Source: Rhizomys pruinosus (lineage: Eukaryota; Chordata; Mammalia; Rodentia; Spalacidae). Taken from it: DNA of 64,000 bases. Positions 47,369 to 57,341 of the stretch are shown in pieces (position 1 is the first letter of the stretch; the number at the start of each line of letters is the position of its first letter). The stretch spans positions 2,951,068 to 3,015,067 of the forward strand of contig VZQC01011955.1 in assembly GCA_009823505.1 (NCBI GenBank). Direction: 5' to 3'. Position numbers and translations under genes: made by a program. The notes below the pieces were generated by a model. It did no database searches, was not told the origin of the DNA, and worked only from the letters and a program-made list of their open reading frames with translations.

Positions 47369-47586
47369 GGCTGGAGAAATGGCCTAGTGGTTAAGAGCGC
47401 CGACTGCTCTTACAGAGGACCCGGGTTCAATCCCCAGCACCCACATGGCGGCTGAGAACCGTCTTTAACTCCAGTTCCAGGGGAATCTGACACCCTCTTC
47501 TGATCTTTGAGGCATTGTGGCATTACATGACACAGGTGCACAAACCTACATGCAGACAGTGCGTTCAGACACATAAAAAAAAAAAA
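47369..47586 (+). mobile_element. B2 SINE inserted into an older B2
   Basis: Young forward B2 without internal tandem; aagagcagtcagtg at 47353 and 47587 is the target duplication within the head of an older reverse B2 that ends at 47630. Confidence 0.88.
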
Positions 47587-47745
47587 AGAGCAGTCAGTGC
47601 TCTTAACTGCTGAGTCATCTCTCCAGCCCCCAGAATGCTTTTAAGTAAAACTTTGTAGATGCTTATATCAGTAAGAATAAACATATTTTTACTTCCATAG
47701 GTAAATAAAATGATTGGGTTTTATTCCATTTCATTTTGTTTTCAG

Positions 47746-47842
47746 GTAGTTCCAGAAATATATCTCGGGATATTCCACAGACATCAAGTACAACTCTTTC
47801 ATCAGAAGAGCTGAGGAAGAGAAGAGAAGCCTACTTTGAAAA
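47746..47842 (+). CDS. ATXN3: ATXN3 exon 9, copy 1 (RKRR motif)
   Basis: 97 bp. Two bases complete Gly259, then residues 260-290 ending SEELRKRREAYFE, then two bases of Lys291. RKRR at 282-285 is the Arg/Lys-rich motif known in ataxin-3 for binding VCP/p97 and proposed as a nuclear localisation signal; it sits directly before the glutamine tract. The acceptor AG is at 47744-47745 and the donor GTAAAG starts at 47843. An identical exon lies 1164 bp downstream at 48910-49006. Copy 1 has the cleaner flanks, so I take it as the reference. Confidence 0.93.
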
Positions 47843-48424
47843 GTAAAGTAGTTGGTACAAATTAAATTTACATACTTAATATTCACTTATTTTGTCTCTG
47901 TATAAATGACTGCCTACTGCCTGAACCTGTGAACATGTGAATATATTTTTTATTTTTTTTACAGCAAATGAAGTATGAAATACAGTTTTAGATTAAAATC
48001 TTCCTTCAGTCTTAGATCAAATTATGGGGAATAAAATGAAGGAAACTTAGGAAATATCCAGAGGAAAATGGAATTTAGGCAAGAGAAGAGCAGGGCCTGT
48101 TGGTCCTCTAACTGTAGCCTTGGTACCTACAGGCCCTGCCAGTTCTTCGGTCAGTTAAGAGGAAAGACAGCTTTGGAGGGCTGGTGTGTGTTCTAGAAGA
48201 CGTGGTAGGTAGTCCATGCTTGTGCTGTCACTTTGGGGGGCGGGGGGTGAGCACAAAGGCCCGGCAGCATCAGGAGCATAGGAAAAAAACATAAATATGA
48301 ATCATAAACTCCCCAAAGTACATTCTGTACTTGGTTTATAAGTGCTGACAGAACAATCTCACACTTTCATAGTGTCTTCCTTTCTACTGTCATTCCCATG
48401 TCTTTCTTTTAAAAAAATTAGTAT

Positions 48425-48705
48425 TTCTGGGTATAGTGGTACACACCTTTGATCCGAGCACTCAGGTGCCAGAGGTAGGTAGATCTCTGTGAGTTCAAGA
48501 CCAATCGGACTTCTTTAGTGAATTCTAGGCCAGTGAACCCTACATAATAAGACTCTGTCTTGCAACTCCTGCACACACAAAAAAATCTTTTTGAACAGGG
48601 TCTTGCTTTGTAGTCTTACCTGGCCTCAAGCTTCCTTCTCAGCCTTCCTTCCTCCATGTCCCTAGTGCTAGGATTACAAGTAGATTTCACCATGCCCAGT
48701 TCTTT
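48425..48705 (+). mobile_element. Two old B1 remnants (forward, then reverse)
   Basis: 48425-48575 forward and 48590-48705 reverse, both diverged. Repeated at 49575-49860 in the duplicated segment. Confidence 0.6.
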
Positions 48706-48735
48706 AAAAAAAAAAAAAAAAAGAACTACATAAAA

Positions 48736-49880
48736 AAAACAAAAGAAAAGAGCAAGTTCAGTGTCTCTTAACGATTAGCATACTCTCCAGCCCCCAGAAT
48801 GCTTTTAAGTAAAACTTTGTAGATGCTTATATCAGTAAGAATAAACATATTTTTACTTCCATAGGTAAATAAAATGATTGGGTTTTATTCCATTTCATTT
48901 TGTTTTCAGGTAGTTCCAGAAATATATCTCGGGATATTCCACAGACATCAAGTACAACTCTTTCATCAGAAGAGCTGAGGAAGAGAAGAGAAGCCTACTT
49001 TGAAAAGTAAAGTAGTTGGTACAAATTAAATTTACATACTTAATATTCACTTATTTTGTCTCTTATTAAATGACGCCTACTGCCTGAACCTGTTAACATG
49101 TGAATATATTTTTATTTTTTTTACAGCAAATGAAGTATGAATACAGTTTTAGATTAAAAATCTTCCTTCAGTCTTAGATCAAATTATGGGGAATAAATGA
49201 AGGAAACGTAGGAATATCCAGAGAAAAATGGAATTTAGGCAAGAGAAGAGCAGGGCCTGTTGGTCCTCTAACTGTAGCCTTGGTACCTACAGGCCCTGCC
49301 AGTTCTTCGGTCAGTTAAGAGGAAAGACAGCTTTGGAGGGCTGGTGTGTGTTCTAGAAGACGTGGTAGGTAGTCCATGCTTGTGCTGTCACTTTGGGGGG
49401 CGGGGGGTGAGCACAAAGGCCCGGCAGCATCAGGAGCATAGGAAAAAAACATAAATATGAATCATAAACTCCCCAAAGTACATTCTGTACTTGGTTTATA
49501 AGTGCTGACAGAACAATCTCACACTTTCATAGTGTCTTCCTTTCTACTGTCATTCCCATGTCTTTCGATTTAAAAAAAATAGTTTTTGGGTATAGTGGTA
49601 CACACCTTTGATCCGAGCACTCAGGTGCCAGAGGGGTAGATCTCTGTGAGTTCAAGACCAATCGGAATTCTTTAGTGAATTCTAGGCCAGTGAACCCTAC
49701 ATAATAAGACTCTGTCTTGCAACTCCTGCACACACAAAAAAATCTTTTTGAACAGGGTCTGCTTTGTGTAGTCTACCTGGCCTCAAGCTTCCTTCTCAGC
49801 CTTCCTTCCTCCATGTCCCTAGTGCTAGGATTACAAGTGATTTCACCATGCCCCGTTCTTTAAAAAAAAAAAAAAAAAAA
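48736..49880 (+). repeat. 1164-bp direct repeat, copy 2 (contains extra exon 9)
   Basis: Second copy, continuing past its poly(A) run into single-copy intron 9 at about 49881. The stretch 49240-49560 matches copy 1 very closely, while 49050-49240 and the B1 remnants at 49580-49860 carry scattered small indels. Confidence 0.85.
48910..49006 (+). CDS. ATXN3: Extra copy of ATXN3 exon 9 (copy 2)
   Basis: Identical 97-bp exon with identical splice borders, inside a 1164-bp direct repeat. If both copies were spliced together the junction would read aa|g tag, a stop immediately after Lys291, removing the glutamine tract and the C-terminal UIM. Downstream of the exon this copy shows scattered one-base losses and gains relative to copy 1 (for example near 49060-49090 and 49566-49640), again suggesting unpolished assembly sequence instead of a diverged duplicate. 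Confidence 0.85.
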
Positions 49881-49902
49881 TCCACCTTAAAAATTACATG
49901 AT

Positions 49903-50281
49903 TGGGGCTGGAGAGATAGCCTAGCAGTTAAGTAACGCCAACTGCTCTTGCAGAGGACCCGGGTTCGATCCCCAGTACCCACATGGCGGCTGAGAACCAT
50001 CTGTAACTCCAGTTCCAGGAGAAGTCTAGTTCCATGGGAATCCTACACCCTCTTCTGACCTCCGAGGCATTGCACGACACGGGTGCACAAACCTGCATGC
50101 AGACAGTACATTCATACACATAGAAAATAAATAAATAGCTGGGCGTGGTGGCGCACGCCTTTAATCCTAGCACTTGGGAGGCAGAGGCGAGGCGGCTCTT
50201 TGTGAGTTCAAGGCCAGCCTGGTCTTCCAGAGTGAGTTCCAGGACAGCTGGGGCTACAGAGGAGACCTGTCTCGAAAAGAC

Positions 50282-50314
<33 letters not shown>

Positions 50315-50340
50315 AAATAAATAAATAAATAAATAAAATT
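49903..50340 (+). mobile_element. B2 SINE with a B1 inserted in its tail
   Basis: Forward B2 49903-50135; forward B1 50139-50311 sits in the aaataaataa tail, which resumes at 50313. Confidence 0.88.
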
Positions 50341-50359
50341 AAAAAAAGATTACATGATT

Positions 50360-50540
50360 AAGCCAGGCATGGTGGTGCGTGCCTTTAATCCCAGCACTCA
50401 GGAGACAGAGGCCAGAGGATCTCTAAATTCAATGCCATCCTGGTTTACAAAGCAAGTTACAGGCCAGCTGGGGCTACAGGGAGACCCTATCTCAAAAAAA
50501 CAAAACAAAACAAAAAACAAAACAAACAAACAAAAAAAGT
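50360..50540 (+). mobile_element. B1 SINE
   Basis: Forward B1 with a (CAAAA)n tail; ttacatgatta flanks at 50350 and 50541. Confidence 0.85.
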
Positions 50541-50714
50541 TTACATGATTAATAAGATAATTGGATCCCCTGATCCCAGGTTATAAGTAGAAGGCCAGAG
50601 ACTGAATCTGCCCAGTTACTGGGTCTTGCTAACAAAAGGATGCACATATTTTCACATTTTAACGATTATCTAAAATATATATGTATATATACGTATATAT
50701 GTATATATTTGTTT

Positions 50715-50865
50715 GTTTTGTCTTTTTGAGACAGAGTCTCCCTGTAGCTCCAGATGTCCTGGAATTCATTACGTAGACCAGGCTGGCTTTGATTGAACTC
50801 ACAAAGATCCACCTGGCTCTGCCTCCCAAGTTCTGGGATTAAAGCCATGCGCCACCACATCCAGC
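50715..50865 (-). mobile_element. B1 SINE
   Basis: Reverse B1 after a TATATG-rich stretch (50675-50708). An ID-like forward scrap follows at 50880-50975. Confidence 0.85.
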
Positions 50866-50999
50866 ACTCAACTTGTATCTAAAAGACTAGGTGTACAGCC
50901 CAGTAGTAGAGTGCTCACCAAGCATTCATGAAGTTTCAGCTTCCAGCCCCAGCCCATAGCAACAGCAACAATAGCAAATCAATCTCTGAAGTTGAGAAG

Positions 51000-51495
51000 G
51001 ACATCTTAACATCGTGATTGGCATTGTTAGTGCTGTCTAAAGTGTTGGAGCATTTTACGTCTGTCTGCTGGTATTATGGAGATAATATTTATCTTTTTTT
51101 CTGTTTTCTGTTTTTTTAAGTAACAACTCAGAAGTATATGAAGGAAGGTTCTGATCAGCTGACATCCTCTTAATGTGAGATATTTCTAGTCTTTATTCAG
51201 TGACTGATTGATGAATTTAATTCTATTTAAAATATTTTAAATAGTACTTATTAGTGTTTTTCATGTCCTTTAAAAATTTTAAATTATCCTTTCTGATTAT
51301 GATAAACCTCAGATTTATGCATAACAAGTCCATATTTATTATTCAGATAAATACAAGTGCATGGCCCAAGTTTTATAGCTCTAATTCTCATTCTTTCCAT
51401 TCTTCTGTCTACAAGCTTGGATTTTGTAACAAATTAGAGTCTTCCTATTATTACTATTTTAGTATGTACCTCCAGAATATTTGAGGGTTGGGGAC

Positions 51496-51497
<2 letters not shown>
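51000..51497. other. Intron 9, no recognised feature
   Basis: AT-rich unique sequence. Confidence 0.6.

Positions 51498-51498
<1 letters not shown>

Positions 51499-51538
<40 letters not shown>
51499..51538. repeat. (GT)n microsatellite
   Basis: About twenty perfect dinucleotide units. Confidence 0.97.
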
Positions 51539-51539
<1 letters not shown>

Positions 51540-51761
51540 GTTATTGCTTTGCTTTGGATTTTTTTTTTCTTCGCAGAGTCTCACTTGCTGTCCAGGCTAG
51601 CCTAAGACTCATAGTTGTCCTGATCCCTCAATGGTGCGATAACAGGTGTGCACCATGCCTGCCTTGACTATGCTTTTGTTTACATGTTTTCTAGCATAAT
51701 CAAATGCTATTGTCACAAAGTAATAATAATGACAGCTCTATGTCATCAAATATCTATTCTT

Positions 51762-51797
<36 letters not shown>

Positions 51798-51942
51798 GGT
51801 CTTTTCTAGACAGGGTCTCCCTGTAGTCCCAGCTGTCCTGGAACTTACTCTGTAGACCAGGCTGGCCTTGAACTTACAAAGATCCGCCTGCCTCTGCCTC
51901 CCAAGTGCTAGGATTAAAGGCGTGCACCACCATGCCCGGCTC
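51762..51942 (-). mobile_element. B1 SINE with (TTG)n tail
   Basis: Trinucleotide tail 51762-51797, then reverse B1. Flanks tcaaatatctattctt at 51746 and 51942 are the target duplication. Confidence 0.92.
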
Positions 51943-52069
51943 AAATATCTATTCTTAAAAATAACTTAGAACTACTGTAGATAAAATTAGTATTCTGAAA
52001 GATTTAAGAGTTGAAAAAAGTATGCTCTCATCCCTTCAGCAGGTGATGCCTGGGTATATTCTCATTCTC

Positions 52070-52076
<7 letters not shown>

Positions 52077-52116
<40 letters not shown>
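52077..52116. repeat. (CT)n microsatellite
   Basis: About twenty perfect CT units. Confidence 0.97.
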
Positions 52117-52120
<4 letters not shown>

Positions 52121-52296
52121 TATGCTCATTTTCCCATTATGGTAAACGTTCTCCTTAACAGTTTACATGTAAAGAGGATGAGGTGTTTAATAATTTATTC
52201 ATAAACTCTTTTTGGTGTTTTCTATTGTGATTAGTAGTGTAGTGAGCATAACTCACATAACATAAAAGCACTCTATGCTTTAAATTTATCATTCCC

Positions 52297-52486
52297 AGCC
52301 AGGCGTGGTGGCGCACGCCTTTAATCCTAGCACTTGGGAGGCAGAGGCAGGCGGATCTTTGTGAGTTCAAGGCCAGCTTGGTCTACAGAGTGAGTTCCTG
52401 GACAGCTGGGGCTACAGAGTGAGTTCCTGGACAGCTGGGGCTACAGGGAGACCCTGTCTGGAAAAGACCAAAAAAAAAAAAAAAAT
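52297..52486 (+). mobile_element. B1 SINE with a 29-bp internal tandem duplication
   Basis: Forward B1 in which the ctacagagtgagttcctgg segment occurs twice, at 52383-52411 and 52412-52440. Confidence 0.92.
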
Positions 52487-52608
52487 CAATCGTTCCCCCT
52501 AATTACTATGCAGATGTTACATATTGGGTTACCAGAGGTGATCATTTTTTTTTTTTTATTTTTTTTATTTTTTTTATTTTTATTTTTATTTTTTTATTTT
52601 TTTTTTTT

Positions 52609-52906
52609 GGGGAGGAAAGGGTTTATTCAGCTTACATCTCCTGGGTCACATTTCATCACTTAGGGAAGCCCAAGGCAGAAACTCAGGGCAGGAACCTGGA
52701 GGCCATGGAGGACTGCTGTTCGCTGGCTTGCTCTCTACTGGCTTGCTCTCTGGCTCAGCCCAGCCTGCCTTCTTATACTGTCACTGCTCAACAATCAAGA
52801 CAATACACCACAGATGTGGCCACAGGCCAATCCAATGGAGCCAATTCCCCAACCTAGGCTCCCTCAACCCAGGTGTGTCAAGTTGACACCAAAGCTATCC
52901 AGCACA
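52609..52906 (-). repeat. U3-R portion of the ORR1-type LTR (3' end of the copied RNA)
   Basis: Minus-strand U3 runs 52906-52749 and R 52748-52609. A TATAAG box starts 29 bp before the inferred transcription start at 52748, and AATAAA lies shortly before the poly(A) junction at 52608. U5 is absent here, as expected where the RNA was polyadenylated at the end of R. Confidence 0.75.
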
Positions 52907-54070
52907 ATTGACCCCTTGTCAACTTGACACACAAACACATCACTATTAAACCACCTTTCCAGTTCTTATCCCCAAAGTATGATGTTAACACTAATCACAA
53001 CCTAAGACAGTACATCCTTAAAAGCCCCACAGTCCTTAAAATGTCCAAACACTTAAAAGTCCAGTCTATTAAAAGTCTCTTAACTGTGGGCTGCTGTAAA
53101 ATCCAAAACAAGTACTGTCTTATTTCAAAGGGAAGAATCAGGCACTCTCAAACAAAACCTAAGTCCAGCAAGTAGCTCAAGGCTGGACACCTGGGATTCA
53201 CTCACGATCTTCTGGGCTCCAAAGGGTCTCGGCAGCTCCCCCTCTCCGACTCTGCCGTCCGTGGCACACTCATCTCGCAGGCCCAGGCCGACTCCATTCT
53301 ACACCTACCGCTGCTCTTGGTGGTCGTCCCAGGGTACCGGCATCTCCAAAAAGCTGGGGTCGCTACTGAAACTGAGGCAGCACCTTCACCAATGGTCTCT
53401 TCTGACCTCTCCTGGTGCAAAGCCTCAGCTTCTCTCCATGACCCCTGCAATCCTGGGGTCTTCACAGCAACCGAGGTGCACTTCCACCAATGGTCTTTCC
53501 TGACCTCTCACAGTGCCAAGCCTCGGCTGCTCTCTGTGACCCCCTCAAATTTCAACACCGGAACCATATAGGAGACTCTTACACGTTACCAAGTCCGGCT
53601 TCTGGCTCGAGATGGAGGCTCAGGCCCTTTCTGGGTCACAGCTTCTGTGTGCTGACCTTGAAGATATTCTCCCCAGAAGATTTCACCTCAGTGATGCTGG
53701 TCTCTTGTTACTTACAGCTGATTTTTCAGCCCCAGCTAACCAGCATCAATTGCCCCAGTACCACAAAAGTTTCACTTCAGGTTCTGGTCTCTTGTTACTT
53801 ACAGCTGATTCTCCACAGCCCCAGCTGACCAGAACCCACAGATTACACAGTCCTGATGATCTCTGCTCTCCTTTGAAACTAGAAACTTCACAAGCCAGGC
53901 CTCCATCTTCTACAACTCCTTCAGCAAAACTGCTCCAAGCTCCACAGCAACAATCTTTAGGCATTCAATGATCTTCCCAGCCCAAAGTTCCAAACGCCTC
54001 CACAATCCTTCCCCAAAACACCAAGGTCAGGTCTGTCACAGCAATACCCCACTCATCTGGTACCAATTTC

Positions 54071-54260
54071 TGTCCTAGTTTGTCTTTCCATTGCTGTGAC
54101 AAAACACTCTGACACCAACTTGGGGAGGAAAGGGTTTATTCAGCTTACATCTCCTGGGTCACATTTCATCACTTAGGGAGCCCAAGGCAGAAACTCAGGG
54201 CAGGAACCTGGAGGCCATGGAGGACTGCTGTTCACTGGCTTGCTCTCTACTGGCTTGCTC
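54071..54260 (-). repeat. R-U5 portion of the ORR1-type LTR (5' end of the copied RNA)
   Basis: Minus-strand R spans 54260-54122 and U5 54121-54071. U3 is absent. One extra G on the minus strand (54261) is not found at the same place in the other R copy and could be a cap-derived base. Confidence 0.75.
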
Positions 54261-54644
54261 CGAGGTGATCATTTTTTAAAGGTCTTGATACAGAGTTCTA
54301 AAATGATTGCAGTATAGTTGTCCAGTGATACTTCTGTGATAACTTCTCAGAGTTTTGGCCACAATAAAATAGTCCAAGCACCTGGAGGTCAAGACAGATG
54401 GATCCATGAAGCTCACTGGCTAGCCCAGTCAACCTAATTAGTGAGCTTCTGGCCCATTAGAGATTGTCTCAAAGGAGGAGGATGGCACCTGCAATTATCC
54501 TCCAGCCTGTACGTGTACATACATGCTCTGTGCACACCTACAAGGACATGAGCATACACATATATACATTTGTGAAAAATTAAGACATCTAAAGATGTAA
54601 AATATTTAACAAATAAATAAAAGCTTCATTTTTATTTTTTAAAT

Positions 54645-54770
54645 TTTTTTTTTCAATTTGAGACAGGGTCTCCTTGGAGCTCTATCTACCCTGTAACTCA
54701 GATCCGCTTGCCTCTGCTTCCTGAGTGCTGGGATTAAAGGCATGCACCACAACACCCAACAAATTAAAAT
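54645..54770 (-). mobile_element. B1 SINE
   Basis: Reverse B1 with small deletions. Confidence 0.8.
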
Positions 54771-54788
54771 TTTTTATTACATTGGTTT

Positions 54789-54789
<1 letters not shown>

Positions 54790-54831
<42 letters not shown>
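54790..54831. repeat. (TG)n microsatellite
   Basis: About twenty units, forming part of an old reverse B2-family SINE that continues to about 54945. Confidence 0.95.
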
Positions 54832-55020
54832 CAACATGCATGTAGGAGGACAAATTGCAGGAGTCAATTCTCTTCTGACCCAGGGATGGAATTCAGGTCG
54901 TCAGGCTTAGCAGTAAGAGCCTTTACCCACTGTTCCATGTCACCAATACAATTTTTTAATTCAGACACCACTTTGTTAACTTTTTTGCGTTAAAAATGTG
55001 AAACTTTCAAACCAAGCATG

Positions 55021-55255
55021 GGATGTGAGGGTGATCTGGCTGCGACATCTGTCACCCCACTGATTGCCAGGGTTGATTCCGCTGATCTGGCTGGCTAGGC
55101 GGGTGTCCCCTTCCCTCCTCAAAGCTCCACAAATGTCCTTCCCGAAGCTGCATGCTCAGTTGAAGAGGACCTTCCCCAATAGAGGAAGACCAGTCTTTGG
55201 TCAAGGGTAACAGAGTAGCCGCACTCCCCTGCTAGAACCTCCAAACAAGCTCTCA
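55021..55255 (+). pseudogene. Rn7sk pseudogene: 7SK RNA pseudogene, 3'-truncated
   Basis: The 235 bases start ggatgtgagggtgatctgg and continue through the recognisable 7SK 5' domain (gcgacatctgtcacccca, then ggctggctaggcgggtgtcc) to ctagaacctccaaacaagct and ctctca, about two thirds of the roughly 330-base RNA. 7SK is a Pol III RNA that sequesters P-TEFb (family knowledge). There is no T-run terminator or 3' third, and several substitutions, so it should be inactive. A B1 follows with no gap, and accaagcatgg before it resembles accgagcatgg after it. Confidence 0.85.
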
Positions 55256-55256
55256 G

Positions 55257-55378
55257 ACCGAGCATGGTGGCACACCCCTTTAATCCCAGCACTAAGGAGG
55301 CAGATACAGGCCGATCTCTATGAGTTAAAGGTGGCTGGGCCTATAGGGAGACCCTGTCTCAAAAAGAAAAAAAAAAAG
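55257..55378 (+). mobile_element. B1 SINE with 7SK pseudogene at its head
   Basis: Starts ccgagcatggtggcacac and ends in ctgtctcaaaaag plus A-run. A matching flank, gtgaaactttc at 54998-55008 and gtgaaactttt at 55379-55389, encloses both the 7SK piece and the B1. Confidence 0.75.
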
Positions 55379-55474
55379 GTGAAACTTTTAGAGTTTGTAT
55401 GTTTAGTAGCAGTAAAGATAATTTAGTAATATCCCATAATGAGTAAGTTGGCTATAACAATCACAACTAAAAAA

Positions 55475-55690
55475 CCTATAAGTATTGGAGGTGGAGAGAT
55501 GTCTCAGCAGTTAAGAGTACTGGACTAGGGGTGGATTCCCAGCACCCAGATAGCAGTTGACAACCCTCTGTAACTCCAGTTCTGGGGGATCTGACGTCGT
55601 CTTCTGACCTTCATATGTACTGTACAACCTGGTAGGCAATACACTTAGACACATAAAATAAAAAATAATAAATAAAATATTTTAAAATCC
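55475..55690 (+). mobile_element. Old B2-family SINE
   Basis: ggtggagagatgtctcagca head, taactccagttctgggggat body, taaaataaaaaataata tail. Confidence 0.8.
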
Positions 55691-55955
55691 ATAAGTGGTG
55701 CTTTTTAGCTGACAGATATTTTAGCTAGCCTTTCATCCTTTTCAAAGGTGTTTGAGCAGAAGCTGTCGCCTTCCTAATAGTTGATTGTGGGTTGAAACTA
55801 AAGTTTCCAACTTTGGTCTTTTGTCCTCTGATGAGAACTTAAACAGAAATAGAGAATATTCTGCCCAGTTTCACTGTTGCTGAATTAAGAGCTAACTTCC
55901 TGGTGTTTAGTTTTCACATTGAGTAGTATTTCAAAGTGTATAAAACTCAACAATA

Positions 55956-56374
55956 TTGCTGCCCAAGGAAGTCGACACCGAAGAGAATAACGAAGGAGCT
56001 ACCTGAAAGCGCCGAGTTGTGAATTTTTTCCTGTGGATCAAGAAACAAGAGAGAAAATTATAAAACTGTATAATTTCAACATTTAGTCTCTGATTTCTTG
56101 GTCACTACATTTGAAAGTAAATTTTAACATTAAACATTCTTATAGTTTCAAAAACAAGGAAAGAAATATCTGTTATGCTTTCTTTGTTCTTAAATTTTCT
56201 GTTTATAGTTTTCTGGTCTTAGATCTTGTCACATTTTCTTTCTCAACTTCAGAATTTTGTATTTTGATGGAATGTGGTCTTGAAGCAATTTGTAGTTTAA
56301 TAACATTCCTTTGGGAGACACAACCAGCTGAAGTAATAAAGTCTTTTAAAATTTTTTAAGATTTAAAAAAAAAA
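55956..56374 (+). pseudogene. Processed retrocopy of an unidentified mRNA 3' end
   Basis: A perfect 14-bp direct repeat aaaactcaacaata flanks the segment at 55942-55955 and 56375-56388. AATAAA at 56335-56340 lies 25 bp before the poly(A) run that begins about 56365. These are the marks of LINE-1-mediated retroposition of a polyadenylated mRNA. The first 66 bases are GC-richer and in one frame read PRKSTPKRITKELPESAEL then TGA at 56020-56022, which may be the parent protein's C terminus; the rest looks like 3' UTR. I do not recognise the parent gene, and the other frames cannot be excluded. Confidence 0.75.
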
Positions 56375-56713
56375 AAAACTCAACAATAGAAAAGCTAAAA
56401 TATTTGTCATTCACTCAAATTCCTGATTTTTTTTTATTCATTGTTACAGTGTTTGTTTGTTTGTTTGTTTGTTTGTTTTTTCCAAGCTGAGCCATCTCTC
56501 CAACCCCTAAATTCCTGATTTCTTACACACAAGTCCTTTTCTGTCTTGGGGCTTTTGGTATAAGGTCGCCAGGTTGTCCCTTCTTCCTTCTCAAGCTGAC
56601 TTGTTGGTGCTAACTTGTTATTCACACAATTTAACAGTTCTTTTCCCCATCTCCATTGAATATTTAGTGGTTCATACTTTAATGTATTAATCACATAAAA
56701 CTCATTGTCGCAG

Positions 56714-57035
56714 GGCGTGGTGGCACACACCTTTAATCCTAGCACTTGGGAGGCAGAGGCAGGCAGATCTTTGTGAGTTCAAGGCCAGCCGATCTACAGA
56801 GCAAGTTCCAGGACAGCTGGGACTACAGAGACCCTATCTCAAAAAGACAAAAAAAAAAAAAAAAGAAAAAGAAAAAGAAAAAGCCAGGCGTGGTGGCGCA
56901 CACCTTTAATCCCAGCGCTCAGGAGGTAGAGGTGGGTGGATCTCTGTGAGTTCAAGGCCAGCCTGGTCTACAGAGCGAGCTCCGGGACAGCTGGGACTAA
57001 AAGGGAGCCCCTGCCTCAAAAATACAAAAAAAACC
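56714..57035 (+). mobile_element. Two tandem B1 SINEs
   Basis: Forward B1s at 56714-56855 and 56883-57035 joined by an (AAAAAG)n tail. Confidence 0.88.
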
Positions 57036-57084
57036 TCATTGTAGATAATGATTTCTTTCCTGTATAGAAAAGATGTGCTTTTTT

Positions 57085-57317
57085 TTTTTTTTTTAAGATT
57101 TTATTTTTATTTATGTATATGAGTGTTTTACCTGCATGTATGAGGTGTACCACATTCATGCCTGCTGCCTGTGAAGGCCAAAAGAGGGCATCAGATCCCC
57201 TGCAACTGGAGTTGACGTTGTTGTTAGCTACCCTGTGGGTTCTGGGAAGAACTGAATTTGGGCCCTCTGGGAGAGTAGCCAGTGCTCTTAACCCCTGAGC
57301 CATCCCTTCAGCCCCCA
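57085..57317 (-). mobile_element. Old B2-family SINE
   Basis: Reverse element starting at the T tail and ending gagccatcccttcagccccc. Confidence 0.8.
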
Positions 57318-57341
57318 AATACTGTTTAAAATTGGCCTATA

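Larger units (their letters stand above)
47575..48735 (+). repeat. 1164-bp direct repeat, copy 1 (contains exon 9)
   Basis: Matches the following segment from the end of a B2 poly(A) through exon 9 and two B1 remnants to a poly(A) run. The join to copy 2 at about 48736-48790 is a degraded version of the A-rich stretch and B2 tail found at 47574-47630. Confidence 0.85.
52535..54277 (-). mobile_element. ORR1-type (ERVL-MaLR) element, retroposed RNA copy with poly(A) and target duplications
   Basis: On the minus strand the order is: R (54260-54122), U5 ending CA at 54071, a primer-binding-like site with ttggtacc (about 54068-54060), about 1.16 kb of internal sequence, a purine run then U3 starting TGTGCTGG at 52906, TATAAG at 52777-52772, second R (52748-52609) with AATAAA, then a poly(A) tail seen as T-rich 52551-52608. 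The 16-bp flank gaggtgatcatttttt occurs at 52535-52550 and 54262-54277. The two R copies differ at two positions. U3 and R resemble the rodent ORR1 LTR family. The element is non-coding in appearance; short reading frames are not credible genes. Confidence 0.8.

Noticed and set aside
53202..53971. Several 70-120 residue open frames on both strands
   Set aside because: They fall in the non-coding interior of the ORR1-type element and overlap each other in several frames.
56111..56359. An 82-residue open frame
   Set aside because: It lies in the UTR-like part of the processed retrocopy, downstream of the likely stop codon.
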